From the NCBI GenBank assembly GCA_964200075.2, contig CAXNAA020000039.1, forward strand, positions 1-32,378: 32,378 nucleotides of DNA, given 5' to 3'. Below are positions 1 through 10,232 of the stretch, piece by piece (the stretch's first letter is position 1; each line of letters opens with the position of its first letter). The position numbers and the translations under genes are program-made. The notes beneath the pieces were generated by a model that saw only the letters and a program-made list of their open reading frames with translations, was not told the origin of the DNA and did no database searches. Source of the DNA: Sphacelaria rigidula. Its lineage: Eukaryota; Phaeophyceae; Sphacelariales.

Positions 1-241
1 ACCGCTCTGCCTTGCTTCCCTTCTACAACATGCCCATACCCATGCGGCACTATCCCCCTGTACAACATACATGCTATCACGGCCCTATCTCTCTGTCTGT
101 TGTTCTCAGCCCTTTCTTTTCCCTTCCACATTGCATCGCCCATATATAACGTCCATGGATTCTGCCTCCCCCGCCCAGTGGGGGCGGGGGGGGCCCTCTT
201 CTAAACCTAGTAATATGAAAAGAAACAAAAACAGTCATTCT

Positions 242-304
242 CCCCCCCAAACGCCAGGGGGGCGTACTCAAGCAACAAATGAGTACGCCCCCCCAAACGC
301 CAGG
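242..304. repeat. GC-rich hairpin inside a direct repeat
   Basis: A 13-base perfect inverted repeat (257-269 against 281-293, arm GGGGGGCGTACTC) with an 11-base loop. The stem is bordered by a 17-base direct repeat, CCCCCCCAAACGCCAGG, at 242-258 and 288-304. A separate G/C-run stretch lies at about 168-196. No gene is visible in 1-367. Confidence 0.7.
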
Positions 305-367
305 CTCATAAGGAGGTATTGCATATAATTCGAAGTATAACGTATATTTGAGAGGCGAAGATACATA

Positions 368-919
368 CAGTGGTGGGCGGTCTAACTATTCATTTTGAGG
401 CATTTTGTGATTTCTTCGTAATTGACGATTTTCCTGGGCTCTTTTCGCTTGCCGCCGCTTATCACATACATTGAGGATCTGAAGATATTTGTATCCGCTC
501 CACATTCCAAGAAAACAAAATCATCTATACTCTATATTGAGTGACTTATGGGCTGATTGGTCATCGGGGGTCCTGCGACGTTTCAGCCCAGATTCCTACT
601 CTTCGGTATTTTCGGTCGATCGAGCCTGTCCCAATCGTATTTCTAAAAAAAGTACAGTTTTACTTTTTTTAAGTTCTGCCTACTCATTGCACTAGAGCCG
701 AAAAACTGCGTTTCACGGTCAATAACGCCCTCCTGATGAACGGGTATCTACGCGTTTCGCCCAATAACACCAACTAGCACTGACTTGGGCACTGTGTTTC
801 GAGGATGATCTACTTATTGTACCAAAATCTACCGACGCTAGCATTTTCGAGCTCTGTCCAAGAGTATTACGCGAGGAAAACCCCAAAACGACACTAAATA
901 GTTAGACCGCCCACTACTG
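368..919. mobile_element. Non-autonomous mariner-like inverted-repeat element
   Basis: The ends are a 23-base terminal inverted repeat, CAGTGGTGGGCGGTCTAACT followed by ATT, with one mismatch between arms. TA dinucleotides flank it at 366-367 and 920-921. A CAGTG-type start with a TA target duplication is the hallmark of Tc1/mariner elements. Weaker similarity continues inward (left ATTTTGAGGCATTTTG, right complement GTGTCGTTTTGGGG). The 552-base length is too short for an intact transposase, and no frame inside shows a recognisable DDE domain, so I call it a non-autonomous or internally deleted copy. Confidence 0.75.
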
Positions 920-3357
920 TACATCAGGTCAAAGTTTGCGAATTCCACGTACGATATCCTCGAACAGCACACCTTGAACATTATATGCTGCACATACACC
1001 TGTACGGTAATAAGACCGACCTCGTCATTTGTTGGCTCGGTCTGCCTGCGTGGGCTATTAGCGTGCGTTGTCAGATCATACACACTAGCACTGGTATATA
1101 TGCCGAAAAATATTGTTGTGTAAAACCACTAAATGAGGTATCACGCTTACACTGCAGATCGTGTTGTATTACGGCGGCACCAGTCACCAATAGTATGAAG
1201 TAAACATTTTCGTCACACTCTCAATCCCGCCGCCTCCCCTCAAGTCATCAAACAATCTCTCTCTCTCTCTCGGTAGGAAATATCGCGCACTGATAGTAGA
1301 GTCAATCCTCCATCTTCCATCCGACTGATTTGGGTATCTCAGGAGTATGCACTGTATTAAGGACTTTGATTGTAATTTATATACGAAGTATGAGAGGAGC
1401 ATATAATTTTCTGCTCTTCAACCTCACGCGTTGTTGTTGTTATTATTGTTGTTTAGGGAACGGGTGCTCAACTTGGTTCCTCGATTTGATGGAAGTACGT
1501 GTGTTGGGAACATGTGCTACAGTGACATTTCACATACATACAAACGAACTTCTATTACTGCTACCTTCGAACAAGACCCGCGGTGCTCGCTGGGAAACAG
1601 GAGCTACGTAGTATATATGAGGTGTGTGCAGCTGGACGCGTCGTCCAACCTTTAACGATAGCAGCCTGTATTACTACTTGCTGAGAATAATGTGGGTCGG
1701 AAGCCTGTAGAAAGTGGCTTCAGTATGCATGACAGCCACCAGCAGAGGCGAATCTATCCTTGTGAGACTCACCCGATCACGAAAGAACACAGCGGCCTTC
1801 AATCACAGAAGCTTTGCATGCTAGTCTATCTTCACTTCAACATGTGCACGGAGCAATGCCACTAGGTGAACTTTTTCTTTCTGAGGCTCTTTTCAGTAGG
1901 AGCCTCTCGATGACAAACATCGGGGCCCTCGTGTGCAGCCTCAGAAACCTCTTGGACTGAAACGTGCACCCCTACCATGGCATTACTCTACGATGAAAAC
2001 GTACATTGACCCACATCGGGTTTGCCAGGTGCGACGTTGCAAATTGCACGAAGAAATCCCCCTTGTGGATCGTTTTAAGTACGCATGTACCAAGCACTCG
2101 TGTGACGTCCTGTTTTATCACCTACGATTGTCTTCTCAACAGCAGCAGGAGAAATAGTACGAGTGGTCAACTCAAGCAGTGGGGAGCCTCCTCCCGCCTC
2201 CGCACGCGCTCTTCAACCCTTCAGAGGTACGTCCCCATTCCGCCACAACTCACATGGAGGCTGCCCGCTTGCCCATGGTTCGATGACGTCCAAACGGACT
2301 TCTTTTATGTGATGATATCATTTGTTGAGAACCAAACCCAACCACGGCTCGGCGACTTCTCGATGGAGTCCTCGCTTTGGATCTGCAGATTACCGGAGAC
2401 CACGGGGCGTGCTGTCATTGGTAACGTTGGTTCTCCGAGAATTCCTTACTGCCGATACAATACACGCCGTGTGCTCATTGTCCGGAAGCAATTAGTAGGT
2501 CACGAGGATCCGTAGTAGACGAGAAAATAGAAATGAGACCGCACAATAAGAGAACAGCACGCAAATGAAATGAGTTTCCTCCAACATTCCAAATTTAGCT
2601 GGTTTGGGTCCTCGATAGCGGTTAAACAGCCGCTGAGAGAGGACATGGTTCGTTTCGTTCCTTTGTTCACTCTAACACGCACCTGTAGGTACCGAGGGCT
2701 GACGGCAAGGAATGATTTGCTGCAGAGAGGGTAGTTTTCGGGGCAGTCGTTGCGCATCAATTTGTATGATGAGACGCCCCGCGGCAAAATGCATCTCATC
2801 ACCTATTGCACCACCCGAGGTGTATCAACTCCCAAAATGCATATTCTGTTTCGTACACTTCACCCCGAGTCACGAACCTACCTGCTCAAATGCCCCGACG
2901 AAAACAAACTTGAAACAGAAATATCCGGCTGTCATGGGAACATCGACGTGTTCAGCCTTGCCATTTCATTTATTTGTGTTCGAGCTAAACGCCCAAAATC
3001 AACAATAATAATAAAGCGATATGTTTTGAGCGCCACGCTGTCCATTCCTGACCAGCACTTCTCCATAAATGAATGGAAATGCTAGTGTACCTAAATCTCG
3101 ACGATCAGCACTCCTCCCAGACCAGAAACGCAGATGACCTGGCACCCACGTGGAAAATGGAGACGAATAGGGGCCACTGTCTGTCTCTCGCCACTGTGCT
3201 GTGGCCTGCCTGACCCTTGCCTGCCATGGTGCCTCCTGCTTTTTTGTGAAGACAACACGTCAGATCGAGGATTTCACCTGGTTCAGGATGTACTCGAGAT
3301 GCATGCGAAAAGGAGTATAGATAGCAACAAACCCAGTGAAAAGACGAACGCAATAAA
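920..3357. other. Stretch without a recognised gene
   Basis: I recognise no protein family here. Simple repeats are (TC)8 at 1256-1271 and a GTT/ATT run at 1431-1454. Open frames of 110-170 codons exist on the plus strand (2006-2515, 2750-3085) but show no family motif or helical pattern. On the minus strand a strong donor-like CAG|GTGCGT occurs near 2685, following an open stretch that begins about 2800. It may mark an exon, but the frame cannot be chosen. Confidence 0.5.
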
Positions 3358-3359
3358 CG

Positions 3360-3817
3360 TCATTTCCCAAGCAATAAGCGACGTGAGCGTATCTCGTGAT
3401 CACAACTAGCGTACGAACTCATAACACAGCCTACACAGCCTACGCAGGGAAACTCTTGTGACAACGCATATGCCGACGAACATATGTAGAGGAAACAAAA
3501 CAAGAATGGAGAAATTTTCCAGCAATCGCGTTTCCTCACGCTGACCTCGCCATGACCAGTGCTTCCGTCATGTTGCGCCGGAAAACTCCCGCCAGAACCC
3601 CCAGGTGATGACCCTGATTCCATTAAGCTGCCTGACCCTGTGGCACTTCCGGTGCTACCACTGACACGACTATCTCCGAATATACCGTGTATTTTGTGAG
3701 AGGTGGAACAACCAGACCCGCCGCTCGAAGTAAAGTTTTGCAACAAATACTGCTGTGACTCCGAGGCTGAAGGTAGTATGACCCTTATCAGGTCTTTGAT
3801 TCGTCGTTGCCACATGT
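3360..3817 (-). CDS. Candidate exon: basic helix then Ser/Gly-rich tail
   Basis: After an acceptor (AAAATGTGCAG) the frame reads HMWQRRIKDLIRVILP and then a long Ser/Gly/Thr-rich stretch (runs such as SGSTGSATGSGS). The first two bases complete the codon left by the donor of the exon at 4761-4836, giving His, so the phases agree. It may end at a donor near GEVS|GTGAGG (about 3530), or read on to the stop at 3360. In the latter case it would add a hydrophobic segment (ISPFLFCFLYICSSAYAL) that could be a C-terminal membrane anchor. No family is recognised. It could be the 3' end of the large coiled-coil gene at 10-19 kb or of a separate minus-strand gene. Confidence 0.4.
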
Positions 3818-3909
3818 CTGCACATTTTCATGCGAAGCGCACGAGCACAGTAGGGGCTGGGACATACACAGATGTCGGGAAACAGATGAAGCGTTTGTCA
3901 GTTAATATC

Positions 3910-4017
3910 TGATGATGATGGTGATGATGTTAACGATGGTGGTCGTAGTGATGATGATGATGATGATGGCGGTGGTGGTGAGGGTGAGGGTGATGATGGC
4001 GATGGAGGCGACGATGG
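3910..4017. repeat. GAT/GGTGAT microsatellite
   Basis: An imperfect trinucleotide array dominated by GAT on the plus strand, with GGT and GAG interruptions. Both strands are open through it only because the unit is three bases, so the 72- and 125-codon frames here are not genes. Confidence 0.9.
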
Positions 4018-4760
4018 CGATTACAGTGACGATGCAATCGGCATTCCCACGTGACCTGAACGTTTTGCTTATCGGGCTTGAATTTGTTTCACCCACTAAC
4101 TGCACGGTTATATGTTTATGCCGGTGGTGATTAGCAAATGTTCCAGTATTTGTGTGCGTACTGCGGTGCACTCGACATTGGCAGAATGTTCTCCTTTCAA
4201 CTGTTCTAAGATTCGGACTCATGTTTGAGCAACTGTACGAATCTGTGCTTGGGAGCAATGCAGCAATGCATATCGACACTCCAGGATCTCACCTTGTATC
4301 GCTTCCGCAACTCGGCAACAAACAATCTGACGAGTCACGTAAATATCGAATGAGACACACTGTTATACAACTGAATATATAACGCAACGTTCAACGACGT
4401 AATGGCGTTCACCACAACTCAACGACATGGTTTTGTCTGAATGCTTTCCTTTGATCGAAACATTTCCCCCCCCTCCCGTTCAGCATCACATATCCCGAAC
4501 AAGTAAACTCGTGGTATTGAAGATTATCCGCTCCTGTCTCCCCCGATTCCGAAATTTGCACACATGGGACAACATGAGGCGCCTCTTCAGCGCTGTGTTT
4601 TCGAGGGCACCAGTGTATGGTGCAACCAGCAAGCTATGCTTTTCCCTCCGGAGACTTTGAGCACGTGCTGTGTCATCGTTTCCATCTTGATGGAAATGCC
4701 GCTCCTCTGCAGTATACTACTACTTTCCAGAAATTTCGAGCTCAGCGCGACACCACTCAC

Positions 4761-4836
4761 GCTTCATGTCGTCAAGCTTTCGGACCTCATTCTCTTCCTC
4801 TTCTATCATTCGTCGTAGCGATCGTGGGCTCTTCGG
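4761..4836 (-). CDS. Candidate coiled-coil exon
   Basis: A 76-base exon between a T-rich acceptor (TTTTCGTTCTTCTGGCCGTCAG) ending just above 4836 and a donor GTGAGT just below 4761. It reads PKSPRSLRRMIEEEENEVRK and then LDDMK with one base over. The charged, leucine-spaced composition matches the coil exons at 10-19 kb. The leftover base joins in phase with the exon at 3360-3817. The starting phase (0) equals the ending phase of the exon at 10164-10232, so both could belong to the same gene across a 5.3-kb intron. That link is unproven. Confidence 0.45.
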
Positions 4837-6500
4837 CTGACGGCCAGAAGAACGAAAACCAAAAGCATAGCACATAGGGACAATCAATGCACGGGTCGAA
4901 GGTGTGAGTAGTAAAGGAAACAGAGATTAAACAATGGGTACCGCAGAAGTCAGACGCGGTTGTACAAAAAGGACAAACCAGCAACAGACGTGAGTGACGC
5001 GGTTGTCCTGTCAGGGTATGTGCGTATCATGGTATGACCAAGTAGTTACATCACTATACTAAAAACAAGTACATCTTGACCACGCTGAAACCACGTAGAT
5101 CTTGACCGTGCTAGAACTAAATAGTTGATGATCGCACTGGAATCAAGCGATGTTGGTGCCACATCAAAACTTACCTGAAGTAGTCAAACTCACGGCGACG
5201 AAAATACAGTGATACGCTGTTCATGAGAAATGACTTAATGCAAGCAAATTTTCCAGAGGTGGATATTGGTGACTATTTTGCCTCGCTGCAGAGTGCTATC
5301 GAAACCCGTATACCGCTCTCAACATAGAGCACACATCAAAACGACCGGTTTTAAGCCGCTCACATACAGGTGATTTTCACCTCTGTGTACTGTAGTAACG
5401 ACGAAGCAGCAAGCAGGAAGATTCAGGTTTCTGAAGGAGGCTTTCCTCGTCATCGACTGTTTCTGAGGGGAGAGGAGAGGGGGGTGTGTCGCTTCCAGCT
5501 TAACGGTTATAGAACCCCTTACCCCAACATAACTGCATACTACTTCACAGGAGTACGAAGATCACTTTCTGAGCGTAGCACATTTTCGAGGATCATCGGC
5601 GAACAGCGGGGTACAAACGGCGTGATATGTATAGTACTAAATGTCCAATCAAAAGAATTTCCAAAACCTAGAGAGTTAGCTGTACTTTTTGTAGGGTATA
5701 CTTGAGAATATTCATATGATCGTGTACGCGTGGGTGGTATCCGGTTCATTGGTTCGTTGTCACACACTAACGTTAACATTCATTGATCCGCTATAAACTC
5801 AGCCGTCGTCACAAGATAAACATACCCAAGGGAAAAAAACAGAACACTCGCGAAGAAACTCGAAGAGGGATCAAGTGTGCGTGCTAGTTCGTCCGGGTTA
5901 ATGAAATGCGATCCACGAACCGACGGAGAAACCCACTTTCAAAGGATGAAAAACTGTTAGAGTATATATAGTACGTCCAGTGAAATGGACAATATCGATA
6001 TACACGACTTTTCGTGATCGATCATCAGTTCCTCCCCAAGAATCTCGCCGTTGGTACCGCAGATCTTCATCTCTCCGTATTTGCCACATGTCAATTCTGA
6101 GTCCGCCATGGTGAAAATATAAGAACATGCATTGATACCGGTCAACACGCACATGCTCAATATGTGGAAATATATCTTCCATGAAAGCGGACGTGCTGTG
6201 GGAGCGCTGATCTAATGCTTGGAAATACAATGTCGGGAGATGCGGAGGAAAGTATGGATTTATCCCTCGACACGACGGGCCAATAATACGTACAGTCTCG
6301 AAGCGTTGCGTGTGTACAAGTATGGCAATTGAAAAAAGTAAATCCGTTTCAGAGATAAGAACGATATGGGTCGATCTATCGATCAATCAATCGTGGACAT
6401 AAATCGGTGTAACGCTTGCTCTTCGACAGTCTCCTCATTATGGGTTTTGTAGCTGTTTACAAGGCGCTTTGATGGCCGTCCTGAGTCCGGCGAGTAGTGA
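4837..6500. other. Stretch without a recognised gene
   Basis: Contains a short tandem duplication (about 5066-5113, copies of CATCTTGACCACGCTGAAAC and GATCTTGACCGTGCTAGAAC). A minus-strand open frame of 162 codons at 5898-6386 has no recognised family. A plus-strand open stretch near 5190-5325 (MQANFPEVDIGDYFASLQS, then a stop) is protein-like but too short to judge. Confidence 0.4.
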
Positions 6501-6559
6501 GCTACATCGCGTCACTTCTTCCACGTTGCACCTCTCGGACGATCAGACTTCATACTGGT

Positions 6560-7165
6560 TGACTCCCCATGAATGTGAACGCAAAATCATGTACCAAAGA
6601 GCCACCCCGTATGAATCACGGATGGTAAAGTTGTATGCTCAAGGTCATACCACACGGATCACAAACTGGGAACGTGTACACTCCAAGTACTATCAGACCA
6701 ATCAAGAGTGCAAAATATGTACGAATTGCAATTCCTGTATGAATCATCGGTGGAGAAAATGTTCGTATAATTCGTCTCGTATGAATAGGTGAAGAACATG
6801 CACGTATGAGAGATTCATGCTGCATGGAATGCAAAGTGGGAAAGATGTATACGGATGGAAGGCGGAGAACATCTACGCATGATTCATGCTGCATGAGTGG
6901 GAATCGGGAAACATGTAAGCTTGATTCAACTAGTATGAATGGAAGGTGAAAAACGTGTATCTATAATTCATGCCGCATGGATGACAGGGCAGACATATGT
7001 GCGCTTGATTCACCTCGTATGTGAATGAAAGGTGCGGAACATCTACCACCCATGATTCGTGCTGAACAAAAACCAAGCGAAAAACGTCCATGATTCAGGC
7101 GATTCAAGCTGCATGAATCAATGGGGAGAAATACAGTGTACACCTATTATTCACGCCATATGGAT
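6560..7165. repeat. Diverged ~41-base minisatellite, array 1
   Basis: Successive units read roughly GATTCATGCTGCATGAATGG, a purine-rich middle GAAGGTGGGGAACATGTACG, then the next GATTCA. Two unit types alternate: one centred on ATTCATGCTGCATGAAT, the other on ATTCACCTCGTATGAAT. The first core is a perfect 8+1+8 palindrome. Units are heavily mutated and some are partial. Short open frames across it are by-products of the repeat. Confidence 0.75.
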
Positions 7166-7239
7166 GGGCAGTTTCGTACTACTGTTGTCTCTTATCCGCT
7201 ATACAAGTTGTACAATGCTACGCTGTACAGTACTGTATT

Positions 7240-7385
7240 ATACTGTTCGCTGACAGCAATGGGCGCTGCCGGGGGTTTCGCGAAAACTCGCGCAAACCTG
7301 CGGGGACGACTCTTGGAGTACTGATGCTGTCTGAAGCTGTTTTCGAGGTGCTCTAAATATTCAGGCCAACTGTGACGCAGAACAA
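7240..7385 (+). repeat. Direct repeat copy 1 (partner at 8690-8838)
   Basis: Shares with 8690-8838 an ordered set of blocks: CGCTGC, a CGAAAAC stretch, TGCGGGGACGACT, GCTGTCT, then GGCCAACTGT. The two copies lie on either side of the inverted-repeat element at 7418-8620, and each is next to a minisatellite array. Spacing differs by small indels. Confidence 0.6.
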
Positions 7386-7417
7386 AACATGAAACCGAAG
7401 AAAGGCTATCAATAGCT

Positions 7418-8620
7418 TACGAGCTGGGCCAGCCTAGAAACGGGATTAAGCTCCCAAAGCAATATCTTATCGACACAGACGAGTTGAGCCGCGACACGCA
7501 TACTGTATTAATCGTCCAATCAAGGGGAAGGTGCCCATCTGCTCAAAAGTCTGGGCCAATATTTTCTAGCTGATTAAACGACATATCTAGTAATTCCTAC
7601 ACCTAAGGGAGATAGCGTCCATACTCAAATCTATATGAAACCGCGATTAATACACTCAGCGGATGACAATGATTTTTGTTGTGGACATTCCCTGGAGCAT
7701 GGGGAGATGGTAGATATACCCTCTCCTCCACCTGATTCGTTATCTATCTCGAGATATGGCGCACAAAAGGTCCTATACTAAAATCAATATATTACGAGTA
7801 GAGGGACCAAATGAACTAGAATCCGGAGATCGCGTCTCAGTGTTTGAGAGTTATGGTGTGTATGAAATTTCGTATGGAGAACCGCTAGTGGATAACAAAG
7901 TTGAAAAAAAAACTTTTCTAATTTCTTTTCGTTTTTTCAGGGCGGTTTTGAGGAGAAATGAACATTGCTCTTCAGCCTTATCTCATTTTTTTAGCTCAAA
8001 TTCTGTGATTTGAAACATGGAACACCTCAGAAGTATGCTGAACAAAATACAAAATGGGAGAGGTTGGGCGCTCTCGGAAAAAAAGTGGTCGCTACCATAC
8101 TAAAACGCCCTAAACCAGCGAAAATCAAAATCAAAATCAACCTGACCCGTACATACATTTACTGATTATACCCTTGCGATAGCCCACACAAAATTTCTGT
8201 ACAAAAACACCAAACGTGGCCCGGTAGGTGGCCTGCAAAAGACTGTTCGAAATTTCCACCGACCCGTTTTTTGAACGGCCCATTCGCCGGCCAATATTTA
8301 AAGTTGGAGCCTCAATTTCAGTAGGGACAATTAATAGGGCATAATGAGATAATCAATCAATCGATCAATGAAGAAAATGACGAGTCTACCAAAATATTTG
8401 ATTTGCTTTTCATGAGTTAAGGGCAGTATACTAATTATTGCCCTTAACTCATGAAAAGCAAATCTTTTGATGCACCCGTAGTTTTTTTTGTTATGCCCTA
8501 ATCACTGTCCATACTTAATTTTAGAATCCAACTCTAAATATCGGTCGGCGAATGGGCCTGCAATGGCCGGCGAAGGGGCCTGCAGACTACAAATTCGCCT
8601 GTAGGCTGGCCCAGCTCGTA
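7418..8620. mobile_element. Inverted-repeat element of about 1.2 kb
   Basis: The two ends are an identical 18-base inverted repeat including the outer TA: TACGAGCTGGGCCAGCCT at 7418-7435, and its complement at 8603-8620. This fits a TA-target element whose terminal repeat starts CGAGCTGGGCC. Inside is a foldback (8277-8558) and a minus-T/plus-A-rich stretch around 7890-7945. An 85-codon plus-strand frame (7756-8013) runs through it and may contain a small intron ending TTTTTTCAG at about 7940. I see no transposase motif, so it is probably non-autonomous. Confidence 0.55.
8277..8558. repeat. Large foldback with a perfect 26-base stem
   Basis: The outer arms 8277-8344 and 8491-8558 are inverted copies with mismatches (GGCCCATTCGCCGGCCAATA against the complement of the right arm). 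The inner stem is perfect: 8400-8425 pairs with 8439-8464 (GATTTGCTTTTCATGAGTTA then AGGGCA) around a 13-base AT-rich loop. This could be a separate foldback transposon inserted in the larger element, or that element's own subterminal structure. Confidence 0.8.
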
Positions 8621-8689
8621 GCTCGGGAAAACAAGCAGCTAAAAGGATCGCGCTAGGCATGCAGATGTATGCTGTGCTCTGCTGTACCG

Positions 8690-8838
8690 TGCTGTCCGCG
8701 GACTGCTGTGCACGCTGCTGGATTTTCCCGAAAACCTCCCGTGTACATGCGGGGACGACTTGTGCTGGGGCTGTCTTCTCTTTAGGTGTTCGTGGTATTG
8801 TATACAATATATCCGGGCCAACTGTACTACAAAAATGG
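8690..8838 (+). repeat. Direct repeat copy 2 (partner at 7240-7385)
   Basis: Same block order as copy 1. It is preceded at 8660-8700 by degenerate CTGTG/GCTGT units resembling the pentanucleotide array at 18.03 kb. Confidence 0.6.
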
Positions 8839-8944
8839 GGTTCGCGGCCTGCACGCTCTTATTTGCCTACGCCACCTGCGAAAACGCTGCGCCACCTGAG
8901 AGTCGCGCTCCATAATATGACAGGTGGGAAACAACACATTGTCA

Positions 8945-9295
8945 TGATCAATACCGTATGAATCAAACGTTGGGAACATATACGAATGATTCATGCTGGG
9001 TGAATGAAAAGTGGAACATCTACACTTGGCCCACCTCGTGTGAATGGAAGGGGGAGAACATGAACGTACGATTCATGCTGGACGGACGGAAATCCGCAAT
9101 CATGATACGCTTGATTCGCCTCGTATGAATGGATGGTAGGGAACATATTTCTATAAGTCATGATGCATGGATGGGGAACGAGCAACATGTACCGGTGGTT
9201 CATGACGTATGAATGGAAAATGAGGAATGTATGCCTATGATTCATGCTGCATGAGCGGAAATTGGGACACATGTACTAATTATTCGTAACGCATG
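8945..9295. repeat. Diverged ~41-base minisatellite, array 2
   Basis: Same unit and orientation as the array at 6560-7165, including an intact ATTCATGCTGCATGA core near 9240 and the alternating ATTCGCCTCGTATGAAT form near 9115. The two arrays are about 1.8 kb apart. Confidence 0.75.
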
Positions 9296-10163
9296 TTTGC
9301 CTCGTTTTTAAACATTCGTGGAAAACCTTGCCGACACACGCAGGCCCGATCGGCACTACGCATGTTCGTTGGATCCTTGTGAGCTCCGGCAACCAAGCGT
9401 TCGCGTCCTGGACGCATGGCCGAACTTTCCGGGTCTGCGGGCCAACCAGCAGGGGGCTACGATTTATTGGGTCATTGGGTTTCGACCTTTTGGGCGGGCT
9501 GTAATTAACAAAACAATGGGTATGGTTATGACTGTTCGGAGTATCTTTGCCGGCGGTACGGTCACCACTCCTCAGAAAAAGGTAAAAATAGGGTAGAAGA
9601 GGGTAAAAGAAGGTAAAAATGGTCATGCACTTGAGCCATGAATGCTCCACACGTCAACAAAAGAGAGTTCGAGATCATGTTTTGCAGAGGGCAGGGTGTA
9701 CCCTCCTGGTTTGTTTATAAAAAAACCTACTCTCACAGGTTGTTCTCTTCCGCGCCGTAGTTCAGACTCGTACCACACATGGGAGTGAAAAAAATGGTCA
9801 GGCATGCTGTCCAGACACCTTTGTGCGTGGGGCTGAGGCGCTGGAACGTGTTTTCGAGGTGTTCAGCCCATGTTCAGCCCGCGTGCAGCGCCGCGCCCCA
9901 AACCGAAGAGTGAGTTACCCGTTATTGCTACAAAAGCACCAAGGTGTACCCTGTTTTGTATATTGACCCCTGTAAAACAAATTTTCAGGCATATTTCGGC
10001 GTCTACCTTTCGAAAAACGTCCCCAACCTCCCCCGACGCGTATACTCCCCCAACTTTAACCCTACATAGTGTCTCTTCCTTCGGGTTTTACCTCATGAGT
10101 CAAGTATGTACCAATACATGGAATATGATAGGGAAATATTTTCGTATTGTTGTTTGAGCTTAC
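9296..10163. other. Stretch without a firm gene
   Basis: A tandem GGGTAAAAG-like run lies at about 9580-9615. A minus-strand segment near 9720-9790 (WYESELRRGREQP before GTGAGA, preceded by a T-rich tract) could be a further exon of the coiled-coil gene, but its acceptor is not convincing. The GTTTTCGAGGTG block near 9850 recalls the direct repeats at 7.3 and 8.8 kb. Confidence 0.35.
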
Positions 10164-10232
10164 CGGCACACCTTCTTCCTTCAATTTTTGCCGCAATGAT
10201 TTGTCTTCCGCGATAATTCTTGCCTTTGTTTC
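10164..10232 (-). CDS. Coiled-coil gene exon (last one firmly seen)
   Basis: Twenty-three codons between a good acceptor (CTTGCTGTTCCAG) and a consensus donor GTAAGC. Reads ETKARIIAEDKSLRQKLKEE and then GVP. The presence of a strong donor means the gene continues to lower coordinates. Confidence 0.7.

Noticed and set aside
3902-4279. A 125-codon minus-strand frame rich in Ile and Thr
   Set aside because: Mostly the translated GAT microsatellite.
5898-6386. A 162-codon minus-strand frame
   Set aside because: Two overlapping minus frames are equally open, no motif is recognised, and no acceptor or donor decides between them.
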